From NCBI RefSeq assembly GCF_018687635.1, contig NZ_CP061300.1:372001-436000 (forward strand): a DNA stretch of 64,000 nucleotides. The letters are read 5' to 3'. This document shows positions 16,639 through 26,382 of the stretch, one piece after another; position 1 is the stretch's first letter, and every line of letters starts with the position of its first letter. The notes beneath the pieces were generated by a model that ran no database searches, was not told the origin of the DNA, and saw nothing but the letters and a program-made list of their open reading frames with translations. The position numbers were made by a program, and so were the translations under genes. The DNA comes from Polynucleobacter sp. MWH-Braz-FAM2G. GTDB lineage: Bacteria; Pseudomonadota; Gammaproteobacteria; Burkholderiales; Burkholderiaceae.

Positions 16639-18870
16639 ATGACTATTAATAAATCGTTTGCCCATTTAGAAAATTCTGCCCGCCGTGATTTCATTATCAA
16701 GGGCACCATGATTGGTGGTGGTTTGATGTTGGGAGTAGGGTCGTTGCCAGATGACGCTCATGCACAGACTCTAGGGGCGCATGATCCTAATGCGCCCACT
16801 CAAGCTGGAGAATCCGAAGTTAACGCCTGGGTTAGCATCAAGCCGGATGAAACTGTCTTCATCCGAATTGCACGCTCAGAAATGGGTCAAGGTACTAGGA
16901 CGGGTTTAGCGCAACTAGTTACAGAAGAGTTGGAATGTAATTGGAAGAAGGTAAAAACCCAATCCGCTACGCCAGCTCAAAGCCTGGCACGAAAGCGTGT
17001 TTGGGGCGAGCATGGTACCGGGGGTAGCCGAGGTATTCGTATTTCTGAGGATTATGTTCGCCGGGGTGCGGCAGCAGCTCGAATTATGCTGATGCAAGCT
17101 GCAGCCAATCAGTGGAATGTACCTGTCAGTGAACTAGTGGTGGATAAAGGAGTCATCACGCATGTCCCTACCGGCCGTAAAACAACTTATGGCAAAGTGG
17201 CCGAATTGGCCTCGACCTTAACGCCACCTGATCCACAGACAATTACCCTTAGAGATCCGCGGAAGTGGAAAGTTGCAGGGCAGCCCTATGCTCGTATTGA
17301 TACTGCAAATAAAGTCAATGGATCCAAGGTGTATGGCATCGACTTGCAACTCCCTGGCATGCTTTGTGCCTCAGTCAAGGCGTGCCCAGTATTCGGTGGG
17401 AAATTAGTGAGCTATGACGAAGCCAAGATCAAGGATATGCGTGGCGTAAAAGGTGTTGTCAAAATTAATGACAGTACGGTTGCAGTGGTGGCTGATACTT
17501 GGTGGCATGCAAATACGGCTTTAAATGCAATGCCTATAGTTTGGGATGAAGGTGTCGCTGCTAAGGTTTCACAAGATGGTATTAATAAGATGTTGCGCGA
17601 AGGATTGGATGAGCAGGGCGACTTTTGGCAACGCAAAGTAGGTGATGCGCCTGCTGCAATTAATGGTTCCGCGAAAAAAGTGGAGGCCATTTATTACACG
17701 CCTTATCGCGCTCATGTCACGATGGAGCCAATGAATGCTACTGTCAAAATCACGGGTGATCGTGCTGAGGCTTGGGTACCAACCCAAAATGGAGAAGGCT
17801 CTTTTGCTGCACTATCTGAAGCTACAGGATTTCCGCTTACCAATTGTGAGGTCTATAAATTAGATTCTGGTTGTGGACTGGGTCGTCGTGGATCGACTCA
17901 AGATTTCACAACCTTAGCGGCTAAAGTGGCGCAAAAATTTCCAGGCGTTCCTGTCAAAGTGATCTGGAGTCGAGAGGAGGATATGACTCATGATTACTAT
18001 CATCCTATTGCAATGGCCAAAATGACTGCTGGCATTGATGGTTCTGGAAATGTCACTGGTATGCACATTAAGGTTGCAGGTCAATCAATTAATGCAACCT
18101 TAGCTCCACAGAGCATTAAGAATGGTAAGGATGAGCGTCAACTTCAAGGATTTTATGAAAATGGACCAGACGCACAACTTGGTTACACCTTCCCTACCCT
18201 CTTAACTGAATATGTTATGAAGAATACCCACGTACCTGTTGGTCCATGGCGTGGTGTGAATACGAATCAGAACGGCATCTTTATGGAGTGCTTTATGGAC
18301 GAATGTGCCAAAGCAGCCGGAAAAGACCCATTGCAATTTAGACAAGTGTTAATGCAAAGTCACCCAAAGCATTTGGGAGTATTAAATGCTGCTGCTAAAA
18401 AAGCGGAGTGGGATAAGCCATTACCTGCTGGAACGTTTCGTGGTATTGCGCAGTTCATGGGTTATGCCAGCTACTCGGCTTGTGTGGCAGAGGTGACGGT
18501 GCAGAATAATGTAGTGAAAGTCACCCGTCTAGTATTTGCTTTAAATTCAGGACATGTGGTTAATCCTTATTTAACTCGTGAGCAAATTGAAGGGTCTGTA
18601 GCGATGGCGTTAGGAGCCATCTTCTTACCTGAGATCTCTGTAGAAAATGGTCGCATCAAACAGCAGAATTTAGATTCTTACCCTCTGCTGAGATTGGCCT
18701 CTACCCCCAGAATCGAAACAGTTCTAGTACCTAGTTATGATTTTTGGGGTGGGGTGGGTGAGCCTACGATTTGTGTGGTTGGTCCAGCAGTTGCAAACGC
18801 AGTTTCTGCCGCTATCGGAAGACCAGTGCGCAATTTTCCACTAAGCAAAGAAGGATTGAGTTTGGCTTAG
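16639..18870 (+). CDS. Molybdenum hydroxylase large subunit, isoquinoline 1-oxidoreductase beta-like
   Basis: A 743-residue molybdopterin-binding subunit starting at the ATG after AAGGGGG. It opens with a Tat-type signal (SARRDFIIKGTMIGGG), so the folded complex is exported to the periplasm. The MoCo-binding domain includes GSRGIRISEDYVRRGAA, and the catalytic Glu is in GGVGEPT near the C-terminus. No FAD subunit gene is present, as in the IorAB type, so electrons likely go from the iron-sulfur subunit to a cytochrome. Substrate could be an N-heterocycle or an aldehyde; the sequence does not decide. Confidence 0.92.
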   Translation: MTINKSFAHLENSARRDFIIKGTMIGGGLMLGVGSLPDDAHAQTLGAHDPNAPTQAGESEVNAWVSIKPDETVFIRIARSEMGQGTRTGLAQLVTEELECNWKKVKTQSATPAQSLARKRVWGEHGTGGSRGIRISEDYVRRGAAAARIMLMQAAANQWNVPVSELVVDKGVITHVPTGRKTTYGKVAELASTLTPPDPQTITLRDPRKWKVAGQPYARIDTANKVNGSKVYGIDLQLPGMLCASVKACPVFGGKLVSYDEAKIKDMRGVKGVVKINDSTVAVVADTWWHANTALNAMPIVWDEGVAAKVSQDGINKMLREGLDEQGDFWQRKVGDAPAAINGSAKKVEAIYYTPYRAHVTMEPMNATVKITGDRAEAWVPTQNGEGSFAALSEATGFPLTNCEVYKLDSGCGLGRRGSTQDFTTLAAKVAQKFPGVPVKVIWSREEDMTHDYYHPIAMAKMTAGIDGSGNVTGMHIKVAGQSINATLAPQSIKNGKDERQLQGFYENGPDAQLGYTFPTLLTEYVMKNTHVPVGPWRGVNTNQNGIFMECFMDECAKAAGKDPLQFRQVLMQSHPKHLGVLNAAAKKAEWDKPLPAGTFRGIAQFMGYASYSACVAEVTVQNNVVKVTRLVFALNSGHVVNPYLTREQIEGSVAMALGAIFLPEISVENGRIKQQNLDSYPLLRLASTPRIETVLVPSYDFWGGVGEPTICVVGPAVANAVSAAIGRPVRNFPLSKEGLSLA

Positions 18871-18899
18871 AAGTTAATTCAGGCCGTTATAAATAAATA

Positions 18900-18929
18900 G
18901 ACCCTACTGGTTTAAAAATCAGTAGGGTC
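18900..18929 (+). terminator. Hairpin between the molybdenum hydroxylase and msrQ
   Basis: A perfect 10-base stem (GACCCTACTG / CAGTAGGGTC) with a 10-base loop, followed by GTTTAAT. The T-tract is weak, so termination may be partial; msrQ starts 15 bases later. Confidence 0.6.
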
Positions 18930-18943
18930 GTTTAATATGGCTT

Positions 18944-19534
18944 ATGAATTTTCTTAAGACAGTCGTCTTTTTGCTGGCGTTGACACCGCTAGTTCGCTTG
19001 ATTTGGCTTGGTGCTCATGAAGATCTAGGTGCAAATCCAATTGAGTTCATTACTCGCTCGACCGGCACTTGGGCGCTAATCTTTTTGTGCATCACCCTTG
19101 CCATGACTCCATTACGCTTGCTTACCAACAATGCTGCTTGGGTGAAGTTACGGCGCATGTTAGGTCTGTATTGTTTCTTTTATGCCTGTATTCATTTTTC
19201 TATCTGGTTTTGGCTAGATCAAAACTTAGATCTTCGGTCGATGTGGGGCGATGTTTTGAAGCGACCGTTTATCACTATGGGTTTTATCACTTTAGTATTG
19301 CTAACCCCTTTAGCCTTGACGTCAAATCAGTGGGCTATTCGTAAATTAGGAAGACGCTGGACTATATTGCACAAGCTTATTTATTTAATTGCTTGTACTG
19401 CTATCGTTCACTATTGGTGGCATAAGGCTGGTAAAAATGATGTAGAGGTGGTTGCTATTTATGCCGCAGTCTTGCTCGTATTGCTTATTCTTCGGCTTCC
19501 AACACTGAGGCATCTTATTCAACGCAAGGGATGA
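18944..19534 (+). CDS. msrQ: MsrQ heme-binding membrane subunit of the MsrPQ system
   Basis: A 196-residue membrane protein with about six helices, of the ferric-reductase-like transmembrane family (formerly YedZ). It passes quinone-derived electrons to MsrP through b-type heme; likely heme-ligating histidines are in YACIHFSIWFW, WTILHKLIYL and TAIVHYWWHKA. In most proteobacteria the gene directly follows msrP, but here a different molybdoenzyme and eight or so genes lie between. It follows a hairpin by 15 bases. Confidence 0.93.
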   Translation: MNFLKTVVFLLALTPLVRLIWLGAHEDLGANPIEFITRSTGTWALIFLCITLAMTPLRLLTNNAAWVKLRRMLGLYCFFYACIHFSIWFWLDQNLDLRSMWGDVLKRPFITMGFITLVLLTPLALTSNQWAIRKLGRRWTILHKLIYLIACTAIVHYWWHKAGKNDVEVVAIYAAVLLVLLILRLPTLRHLIQRKG

Positions 19535-19624
19535 GGGTGGTTTGAGTAGTGTGCCATGGTCCGATACAAATAACTTCTCAATATTGCATTTATTAATAAA
19601 TGTAAATTGCTAGCCTCGCCTACA

Positions 19625-19960
19625 ATGGTGGATATGTTTAAGTACCTTATCTGCTTATTCGCAAGTCCGCTATTAATCAGTTTTTCTGTATTGGCGCAAA
19701 CACAAGAACCAAGCACGGGAATGCAGACTTATTCTCCATACACCCCGCAACAGATTAAAGAGCTGAATAATCAGCCCCTTTCTCCAGTAGAAGGACCATT
19801 TGGACCAGTATCTCCAAGCGTAAAGGCAATGGATTTATCCAAGAAAAAATCAATTGATTCGAATTTCTACAGCCAGCCGAAGGGCGAGGAAGAGGCTGAG
19901 GCTTTAGAAACAGAATCTGCAGCGCCTTATCAGCCTATCAGCCCTGTGATCAGTTTTTAG
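19625..19960 (+). CDS. Small exported proline-rich protein of unknown function
   Basis: A protein of about 111 residues with a signal peptide (hydrophobic core LICLFASPLLISFSVLAQ). The mature part is short, rich in Pro, Ser and Glu, and probably disordered, with repeated YxP and SPV motifs (TYSPYTPQQ, PLSPVEGPFGPVSPS, PYQPISPV). ATG codons at 19625 and 19634 and a TTG at 19607 are all possible starts. I do not recognise the family. Confidence 0.6.
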   Translation: MVDMFKYLICLFASPLLISFSVLAQTQEPSTGMQTYSPYTPQQIKELNNQPLSPVEGPFGPVSPSVKAMDLSKKKSIDSNFYSQPKGEEEAEALETESAAPYQPISPVISF

Positions 19961-19987
19961 ATCTTTAGTAACTACCGAAATACTTCA

Positions 19988-20608
19988 TTAGGCAATAGTT
20001 AACTCAGGTATTGAATTCAAATTAAGTAATGCTCGCGCTTCATCTGGCGTTGCATTGAGCCACGCCTTAAATAGTTCAGGCTTGAGGGGCACTACCGTGC
20101 GTTTTTCATCTTCCGCTTTATGCATACGTCGCATTATTGGATGGGCACTTGCATCTATTGTCAGCATTGAAAATGAAGCAATAAGCTCGCCAGTTTCTGG
20201 TTCAGTCCAGGTATCCCAGATCGAAGCAATTGCCATGGGTTCATGATTCGCTTGTTTAATCGCAGTACGCTCTGCTTTTCCACTCTCGTAACAGGGCTCA
20301 TAGAAGGCATCCGCCAAGGCTAAGGCGTAATGGCGCTGTTTCCATGCGTATTGATACGATGGTTTTTGATCTACCGTCTCCACCCTAGCGTTATAGGTTT
20401 TTCTGCCAAAGGTCTCCTCCTTTGCCCATGAGGGTATCAGGCCAAAACGTGCCAAACCTATTGCAATTCGGTTGGTGTTATGACTTTTAAGAACGATGGG
20501 GCCAGGGTAGGTCGGAAATACCTCATGAACATTGGCCATCGGCAGATCAAGATCAAAATGGGATTTAACCCAGTCGATATTGACGGTAGTGATGTATTGA
20601 ACGCACAT
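19988..20608 (-). CDS. SOS response-associated peptidase (SRAP, YedK/HMCES family)
   Basis: A 206-residue SRAP protein that forms a stable thiazolidine crosslink with abasic sites in single-stranded DNA. The catalytic Cys is residue 2 after Met removal. Other active-site parts are the Asn in TYNARVET, the Glu in DAFYEP and the His in SAHPIMRRMH. I find no LexA-type operator in the 83 bases upstream, so SOS control is not supported. Confidence 0.93.
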   Translation of the reverse strand: MCVQYITTVNIDWVKSHFDLDLPMANVHEVFPTYPGPIVLKSHNTNRIAIGLARFGLIPSWAKEETFGRKTYNARVETVDQKPSYQYAWKQRHYALALADAFYEPCYESGKAERTAIKQANHEPMAIASIWDTWTEPETGELIASFSMLTIDASAHPIMRRMHKAEDEKRTVVPLKPELFKAWLNATPDEARALLNLNSIPELTIA

Positions 20609-20691
20609 GAAGTCATTTTAGCTTGACGTATTGGGGCGTGCTTTACCGCTACTGTTAATATTGGGGTTAATTTTAGAAAGACTAAATTCTC

Positions 20692-21528
20692 ATGAAACCT
20701 TTTGTATTTAATCTCAAATTTATTCGTATCGTTGTTGCTGGATTGTTAGCTGGCGCATTTTTCAGCGGCGCTTATGCGCAACAAAGCGGATTACCAATCA
20801 ATGCCGCAGCTTCTGTGAATGGAACCATTATTACCAATGACATGGTAGAGCAGGGCATTAAGGTTGCTATTTCCCAAGGGCAAAAAGATTCTCCAGAATT
20901 ACGTAAGGCTGTAGTGCAAAAATACATTGAAGTGTTATTGCTTGCTCAACAGGCAGAAAAAGATGGTCTAGCAAATTCTGAGAGAGCAAATACTCAGTTG
21001 ATGATGATTCGCCAAAATTACTTAGCCGATTTAGAGCTATCTACATATATGGCAAAAAATCCCATTACAGATGCGGATGTCGAAGCTCAATACAAGAAAG
21101 AGATTGCTTCTCTTGGACCTCAGGGCATGATTAATGAATACAAGGTGAGCGATATTGCAGTGGCTTCTGAGGCGGATGCTCAAGCTGCATTGGCTCGTAT
21201 TAAAAAAGGGGAGCCATTTGATAAGGTTGCAAAAAGTGTTTCCTTGGCTCCCAATAAGGCCCAAGGTGGCGCTGTTGGTTGGATTCAGGCTGGACAAGTT
21301 ACCCCTCAATTAGCGAGCGTTATCACTAGTCTTGCTAAGGGTCAGGTTTCACAAACTCCAATTCAAATGCAGCAAGGTTGGTATTTAATCAAGCTTGAGG
21401 ATAAAAGATCAACTAAGCCGCCAGCGCTAGAGCAAGCTAAGCCTGCTATTCGTGCTGCATTGACACAAAGAAAACAATTTGAGTATTTAAGCCAGATCGC
21501 TAAAGATGCAAAAATTGTTGTTCAGTAA
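20692..21528 (+). CDS. Periplasmic parvulin-type peptidyl-prolyl isomerase
   Basis: A 278-residue protein with a signal peptide (cleavage near AYA, about residue 29), an N-terminal SurA/PrsA-like helical region and a rotamase domain. Conserved parvulin stretches are AALARIKKGEPFDKVAKSVS, GGAVGWIQAG and the GWYLIKLED strand. It should fold outer-membrane or periplasmic proteins. It is transcribed alone and ends at a strong terminator. Confidence 0.9.
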   Translation: MKPFVFNLKFIRIVVAGLLAGAFFSGAYAQQSGLPINAAASVNGTIITNDMVEQGIKVAISQGQKDSPELRKAVVQKYIEVLLLAQQAEKDGLANSERANTQLMMIRQNYLADLELSTYMAKNPITDADVEAQYKKEIASLGPQGMINEYKVSDIAVASEADAQAALARIKKGEPFDKVAKSVSLAPNKAQGGAVGWIQAGQVTPQLASVITSLAKGQVSQTPIQMQQGWYLIKLEDKRSTKPPALEQAKPAIRAALTQRKQFEYLSQIAKDAKIVVQ

Positions 21529-21544
21529 TTTGATGTTGCTTTGA

Positions 21545-21570
21545 AAAAAGGACTCTGAGGAGTCCTTTTT
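21545..21570. terminator. Bidirectional terminator between the parvulin gene and folA
   Basis: Stem AAAAAGGACT / AGTCCTTTTT with T-runs both ways. It overlaps the folA stop codon and can end both convergent transcripts. Confidence 0.8.
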
Positions 21571-22057
21571 ATTTGCGCATTAGCGTAACGAAGTTGAAAG
21601 TGATATCACCCTCCGATCCTGGAGTGCGCTCCACCTCTTTCCAATCAGTTTCTTTTGGCACTTCAAAAAAAGTGTCCCCACCTTCAACATCTAAATCAAT
21701 CTCAGTAATGTAAATCTGGTCTGCAATATCAAACGCTTGCTTAAATAGTTGCTCGCCACCAATTACAAATACACGAGGAAATGCACTTAGGCGACTTAAG
21801 GCTTCATTTAAGGAGCTGGCTAGCTCTGCACCCGTGAGTTGAAGATTGGCATTGCGACTCACTACGATATTGCGACGACCAGGCAAAGGGCGCCCGATTG
21901 ATTCCCAGGTCTTACGACCCATAATCACGGGATGTCCCATAGTGACACGTTTAAAAAACTGTAAATCAGCAGATATCTTCCAAGGCATTTGATTGTCACG
22001 ACCGATTACATGGTTACGCGAGCGCGCGACGATCATTGAGATGGCAGGTTGCGTCAT
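21569..22057 (-). CDS. folA: Dihydrofolate reductase
   Basis: A 162-residue DHFR that reduces dihydrofolate to tetrahydrofolate with NADPH. Conserved parts are ARSRNHVIGRDNQMPWKISADLQFF with the active-site Asp, GHPVIMGRKTWESIGRPLPGR and the FVIGGEQLF NADPH loop. It lies 13 bases after thyA, which makes the dihydrofolate it reduces, so the two form an operon. Confidence 0.96.
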   Translation of the reverse strand: MTQPAISMIVARSRNHVIGRDNQMPWKISADLQFFKRVTMGHPVIMGRKTWESIGRPLPGRRNIVVSRNANLQLTGAELASSLNEALSRLSAFPRVFVIGGEQLFKQAFDIADQIYITEIDLDVEGGDTFFEVPKETDWKEVERTPGSEGDITFNFVTLMRK

Positions 22058-22070
22058 AGGATTTAGATTC

Positions 22071-22865
22071 TTAAATTGCTACAGGAGCTTTAATGTGTGG
22101 ATGGGATTCATAGCCGACGATTTCAAAATCCTCAAACTCATAATCAAAAATTGAGGCAGGTTTGCGCAAAATATTCAGTTTAGGCAAGGGAAAGAAATCT
22201 CTTGAGAGCTGGAGTTCAACTTGCTCTAAATGATTGCTATATAAATGACAGTCTCCACCAGTCCAAATAAAGTCACCCACTTCCAAATTACATTGTTGGG
22301 CCATCATATGAGTCAGTAGTGCGTAGCTAGCAATATTAAAAGGTACGCCCAAAAAGATATCTGCGCTTCGCTGGTAGAGCTGACATGACAACTTGCCATC
22401 AGCTACATAAAACTGAAAGAACGCATGGCATGGCGCTAAAGCCATACGCGGAATGTCTGCTACATTCCACGCAGAAACAATAATGCGACGTGAGTCAGGA
22501 TTTTTCTTAATGGTCTCTACTACTTCAGAGATTTGATCAATGTGTTGTCCATTAGGGGCTGGCCACGAGCGCCATTGATAACCATAAATAGGTCCAAGGT
22601 CGCCATCTGGTGCGGCCCACTCATTCCAAATGGATACGCCACGCTCTTTTAACCAATTGTTGTCTGTGCTGCCCTTAAGAAACCAAAGTAATTCATAAAT
22701 GATGGATTTGAGATGGAGTTTTTTGGTGGTCACCATCGGAAAGCCATCAGCCAAATTAAAGCGCATCTGGTGCCCAAATACCGAAACAGTCCCAGTCCCG
22801 GTTCTATCGGATTTCTGGACGCCTTTTGCAAGGACTTCTTTCATGAGATCGTGGTATTGACGCAT
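22071..22865 (-). CDS. thyA: Thymidylate synthase
   Basis: A 264-residue ThyA that methylates dUMP to dTMP with methylenetetrahydrofolate. The catalytic Cys is in [11 protein letters not shown] (residue about 146), with the arginine pair in [14 protein letters not shown] and the [16 protein letters not shown] block. The length equals the E. coli enzyme. First gene of a thyA-folA operon. Confidence 0.97.
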   Translation of the reverse strand: MRQYHDLMKEVLAKGVQKSDRTGTGTVSVFGHQMRFNLADGFPMVTTKKLHLKSIIYELLWFLKGSTDNNWLKERGVSIWNEWAAPDGDLGPIYGYQWRSWPAPNGQHIDQISEVVETIKKNPDSRRIIVSAWNVADIPRMALAPCHAFFQFYVADGKLSCQLYQRSADIFLGVPFNIASYALLTHMMAQQCNLEVGDFIWTGGDCHLYSNHLEQVELQLSRDFFPLPKLNILRKPASIFDYEFEDFEIVGYESHPHIKAPVAI

Positions 22866-22907
22866 ATATGGGCTAAAAGTGAATGGGTATTAATGAATAA
22901 GGATAGC

Positions 22908-23216
<309 letters not shown>

Positions 23217-23232
23217 TTATTTTGCTAGTAAA

Positions 23233-23556
23233 TTACTTTACAAGCTGATCAAGTTTATTTTTAACGTCTTTCCATTCTTCAGCATCTGGAAGAGCTGCTT
23301 TGGACTTGGTAATCGAGGTCCAAGAAGGCGAGAGTTCAGCATTGAGTTTGATGAAGGCTTGTTGATCGCCAGGAACATCATCTTCAGCATAAATGGCATT
23401 TACTGGGCACTCTGGGACGCATACAGCGCAGTCAATGCACTCGTCCGGATCAATGACCAAAAAATTGGGACCTTCGCGGAAGCAGTCGACTGGGCAAACA
23501 TCGACGCAGTCGGTGTATTTGCAGCGGATACAGGATTCGGTAACAACGTAAGTCAT
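23233..23556 (-). CDS. fdxA: Seven-iron ferredoxin FdxA
   Basis: A 107-residue ferredoxin with two cluster motifs: [18 protein letters not shown] at the N-terminus, where the variant spacing fits a 3Fe-4S cluster, and [16 protein letters not shown] for a 4Fe-4S cluster. It is a low-potential electron carrier normally reduced or oxidised by the reductase encoded just downstream, which here is deleted. The start is the first Met and the length fits the family. Confidence 0.95.
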   Translation of the reverse strand: MTYVVTESCIRCKYTDCVDVCPVDCFREGPNFLVIDPDECIDCAVCVPECPVNAIYAEDDVPGDQQAFIKLNAELSPSWTSITKSKAALPDAEEWKDVKNKLDQLVK

Positions 23557-23675
23557 GGTGGTTTTGTTTCAAGAGCTCCCAAAAGTTGGGCGCTAGGTTA
23601 TAAAAGATCAATTTTAGCCGAAATAGCCTATTTTTCAGGCGAAAGGGTCTATTTAGTTGAGGTAAAGTTCCACCT

Positions 23676-24689
23676 ATGAAAACACAGTCAAATTCTTTAC
23701 TCGGTAGCTCAAAACCCAAAATTTTGGTAGCAAGAGCGATATTTCCAGAGGCTTTAGCCAAGCTGGAGGAGTCTTTTGATGTGAGATCAAATCAAGAGGA
23801 TCGGATTTTCACTCCTGAAGAGCTGCAAAAAGAGCTTTCAGGGGTTGTAGGGGCTTTGGTAGCTGGTAGTGAACGAATTGATGCTAATGCTTTGGCGCAC
23901 GCAGAAAATCTGAAGATTGTGGCTAATATTTCTGTTGGATATAACAACTTTGATGTCCCAGCAATGACTGCGGCAGGCGTCATGGCCACTAATACCCCTG
24001 ATGTATTAACCGATACCACGGCTGACTTTGGGTTTGCATTGCTCATGGCAACGGCAAGACGCATTACTGAGTCTGAGCACTGGGTTAGAGCTGGTCAATG
24101 GGATAAGTGGTCTATCGTGAATAACCCGCTTGGTATGGATATACATCACAGCACACTGGGTATCGTCGGCATGGGGCGAATTGGTCAAGGAATAGCTAAG
24201 CGCGCCCTAGCTTTTGGAATGAAGGTGATTTATCACAATCGTAGTCGTCTATCAGATGCTGATGAAAAGGCTTGTGGTGCCAAGTATGTTTCTAAAGAAG
24301 AATTACTTCGTACTGCTGACCATGTAATGCTCGTATTGCCATATAGCGCACAGAGTCATCACACCATTGGTGCTAAAGAAATCGCACTCATGAAACCCAC
24401 TGCCACTCTCATCAATATAGCCCGTGGAGGTATTGTGGATGACGCTGCATTGGCACAAGCGCTCAAAGAAAAAAGAATTTTTGCTGCTGGTTTAGATGTA
24501 TTCGAGGGGGAGCCAGTTGTTCATCCTGACTTACTTAAATTAAGTAATGTCGTGCTTGCTCCGCACATTGCGAGTGCTACTGAGGCTACACGTAGAGCAA
24601 TGGTTGATTTGGCAATTGAAAATTTATGCGCAGCACTAGCAGGAAAAAAACCACCGAGTTTAATTAACGTGGAAATTTATTCAGGCTAA
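23676..24689 (+). CDS. 2-hydroxyacid dehydrogenase, glyoxylate/hydroxypyruvate reductase-like
   Basis: A 337-residue D-isomer-specific 2-hydroxyacid dehydrogenase. The NAD(P)-binding loop is GIVGMGRIGQGIAKRA (around residues 163-178). The catalytic Arg is in NIARGGIVDD, the Glu in DVFEGEP and the His in APHIASAT. It is closest in style to GhrB / D-glycerate dehydrogenases, which reduce glyoxylate, hydroxypyruvate or 2-ketogluconate. Substrate choice cannot be settled here. A terminator follows. Confidence 0.9.
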   Translation: MKTQSNSLLGSSKPKILVARAIFPEALAKLEESFDVRSNQEDRIFTPEELQKELSGVVGALVAGSERIDANALAHAENLKIVANISVGYNNFDVPAMTAAGVMATNTPDVLTDTTADFGFALLMATARRITESEHWVRAGQWDKWSIVNNPLGMDIHHSTLGIVGMGRIGQGIAKRALAFGMKVIYHNRSRLSDADEKACGAKYVSKEELLRTADHVMLVLPYSAQSHHTIGAKEIALMKPTATLINIARGGIVDDAALAQALKEKRIFAAGLDVFEGEPVVHPDLLKLSNVVLAPHIASATEATRRAMVDLAIENLCAALAGKKPPSLINVEIYSG

Positions 24690-24711
24690 AAGTTTAGGGG
24701 TGATAAAAAAT

Positions 24712-24735
24712 AAAGCCGAGCATTTGCTCGGCTTT
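24712..24735. terminator. Bidirectional terminator between convergent units
   Basis: Stem AAAGCCGAG / CTCGGCTTT with a 6-base loop between the dehydrogenase gene and the 3' end of the molybdenum-cofactor operon. T-runs are short on the plus strand and long on the minus strand. Confidence 0.75.
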
Positions 24736-24765
24736 GCTAATGAGATGAACTTTAGTTGTGATTAA

Positions 24766-25059
24766 TTATTCAGCATCAATCTCTTCTGGAAGTTCGCGCA
24801 TTGCTAATTCGATGCCACCAAATTTTCCTGCAACCCAGTTGTAGACTTTGCAGGCAATCCATAGCAAAGCAAATCCAAGAAGAGCATTCAGAATTAATGC
24901 GGATAAGACAGTAAATCCTGGGATTGCTCCATCACGGATAAAGGCCACAAATAGTGCCAATAAAACGATTGGTACGGAGAAACAAAGGTAAACCAAAACT
25001 AAGGTTTTGGCTGTGTGCATCGGGTCTAGGAAGGCTAGTTCTTTTTTGGTAAGTTTCAT
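24766..25059 (-). CDS. Two-helix membrane protein of unknown function
   Basis: A 97-residue protein with two transmembrane helices (about 20-43 and 50-73) and the sequence FGGIELAMRELPEE near its end, which recalls the FGG-[IL]-E-[IVL] ending of DUF3566-type membrane proteins; that similarity is from memory and weak. It lies 12 bases after moeA and is probably the last gene of that operon. No link to molybdenum cofactor is evident. Confidence 0.7.
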   Translation of the reverse strand: MKLTKKELAFLDPMHTAKTLVLVYLCFSVPIVLLALFVAFIRDGAIPGFTVLSALILNALLGFALLWIACKVYNWVAGKFGGIELAMRELPEEIDAE

Positions 25060-25071
25060 GATGACGCAATC

Positions 25072-26382
25072 TTAAAGCAGTCCATCGAAAAGCGCTACAT
25101 CTACCCAGTCTCCAGCTGCAATGTTTCCCTGGTCATGCCCGAGAATGACAAAACAATTTGCTTCACTCATCGATCGTAAGATGCCAGCACCTTGGCTTCC
25201 AGTTAGCCTGACGGTTGGTTTCCCATCAGTCCCACGCCCCAAGATGGCGCGTTGAAACTCAGTGCGACCAGGCTTTTTCCGAATAGGCTCCTCGGCAATG
25301 GCCTGAGTTAGTGGTGGTTCTGTTTGGTTTGCACCATTGAGCTGCAATAGGGCGGCACGAACAAACTGATAAAACGTCACCATGACTGCTACTGGATTAC
25401 CAGGTAAGCCAAAAAAGAGGGTCTTGCGAGCATTTCCGGGTGTTGGTTTTAATACACCAAATGCCATAGGTCGACCTGGACGCATAGCAATTTTCCAAAA
25501 GCCGACATCCCCGAGTTCTTGCATGATTTGTTTAGTGAAGTCCGCTTCACCAACTGAAACACCTCCAGATGAAATAAGCACATCTGCTTTGCCCGCTGCC
25601 TCAATAAAGGCCTTTTTTAATGAGGTGGGGTCATCGCGCACAATGCCGCAATCGATGATGTCTAAATTGAGGCGATTGAGTAAGCCAGTCAGGCTGTAGC
25701 GATTGCTGTCATAGATGCTTCCCGCATCCAACTCCTGCCCTAGGGTGCGTAGCTCATCGCCCGAGGACAAAATTGCAACCTTCAGTCTTCGCTTCACTTG
25801 CAACGAAGCTATACCTAAAGATGCGGCTAAACCCAGATCGGAGGGGCGGAGTAGTCTGCCAGCTGCAATTGCCGGCTTGCCTTTTTGAAGATCTTCGCCA
25901 CGTAAGCGTCGATTCTCACCAAGCTTTAATTGATCGCTTTTGAACTCAATGGAATTCTCAGTGATGGCGCTGGTAAATTCTTGTGGAATAACGGTGTCGC
26001 AACCTGCTGGCATAACTGCCCCGGTCATGATTTTGAGGCAGTCACCAGGAGCAACCGATCCTTCATAAGGCTTACCTGCAAAGACGCTACCCACTATGCG
26101 CAATGTAATGTTCGCGCTACCTGTATTTAGGCATTTACCGTCAAATGCAAAACCATCCATGGCTGAGTTATCCGCAGCTGGTACATCTATCGGCGATAGT
26201 AAGTCTATAGCCAAAATGCGATCAATCGCTTGATCTAAAGAAACCGTTTCAATGGCGTCATGATCATGAAGGGCTGTCGATTCTTGGATAAGATCATTTA
26301 CTAATCCTGCAATCGCCTGGCGTGCATCATCAACATGAAGTGATGAAGTCAAGAGGATGGGTTCGTTTGGGGAATGGCTCAT
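25072..26382 (-). CDS. moeA: Molybdopterin molybdenumtransferase
   Basis: A 436-residue MoeA, which inserts molybdate into adenylylated molybdopterin. Conserved stretches are PAADNSAMDGFAF, IMTGAVMPAGCDTVIPQE, SSGDEL, ISSGGVSVGEADF and FGLPGNPVAVMVTF. The start overlaps the mobA stop by 4 bases. Together with mobA and moaA it forms one compact minus-strand operon that supplies cofactor to enzymes such as MsrP and the hydroxylase encoded upstream in the window. Confidence 0.96.
   Translation of the reverse strand: MSHSPNEPILLTSSLHVDDARQAIAGLVNDLIQESTALHDHDAIETVSLDQAIDRILAIDLLSPIDVPAADNSAMDGFAFDGKCLNTGSANITLRIVGSVFAGKPYEGSVAPGDCLKIMTGAVMPAGCDTVIPQEFTSAITENSIEFKSDQLKLGENRRLRGEDLQKGKPAIAAGRLLRPSDLGLAASLGIASLQVKRRLKVAILSSGDELRTLGQELDAGSIYDSNRYSLTGLLNRLNLDIIDCGIVRDDPTSLKKAFIEAAGKADVLISSGGVSVGEADFTKQIMQELGDVGFWKIAMRPGRPMAFGVLKPTPGNARKTLFFGLPGNPVAVMVTFYQFVRAALLQLNGANQTEPPLTQAIAEEPIRKKPGRTEFQRAILGRGTDGKPTVRLTGSQGAGILRSMSEANCFVILGHDQGNIAAGDWVDVALFDGLL

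Noticed and set aside
20609..20691. Possible SOS box before the SRAP gene
   Set aside because: A CTGT is present but the matching half-site is GGGT, not ACAG; too weak to call.
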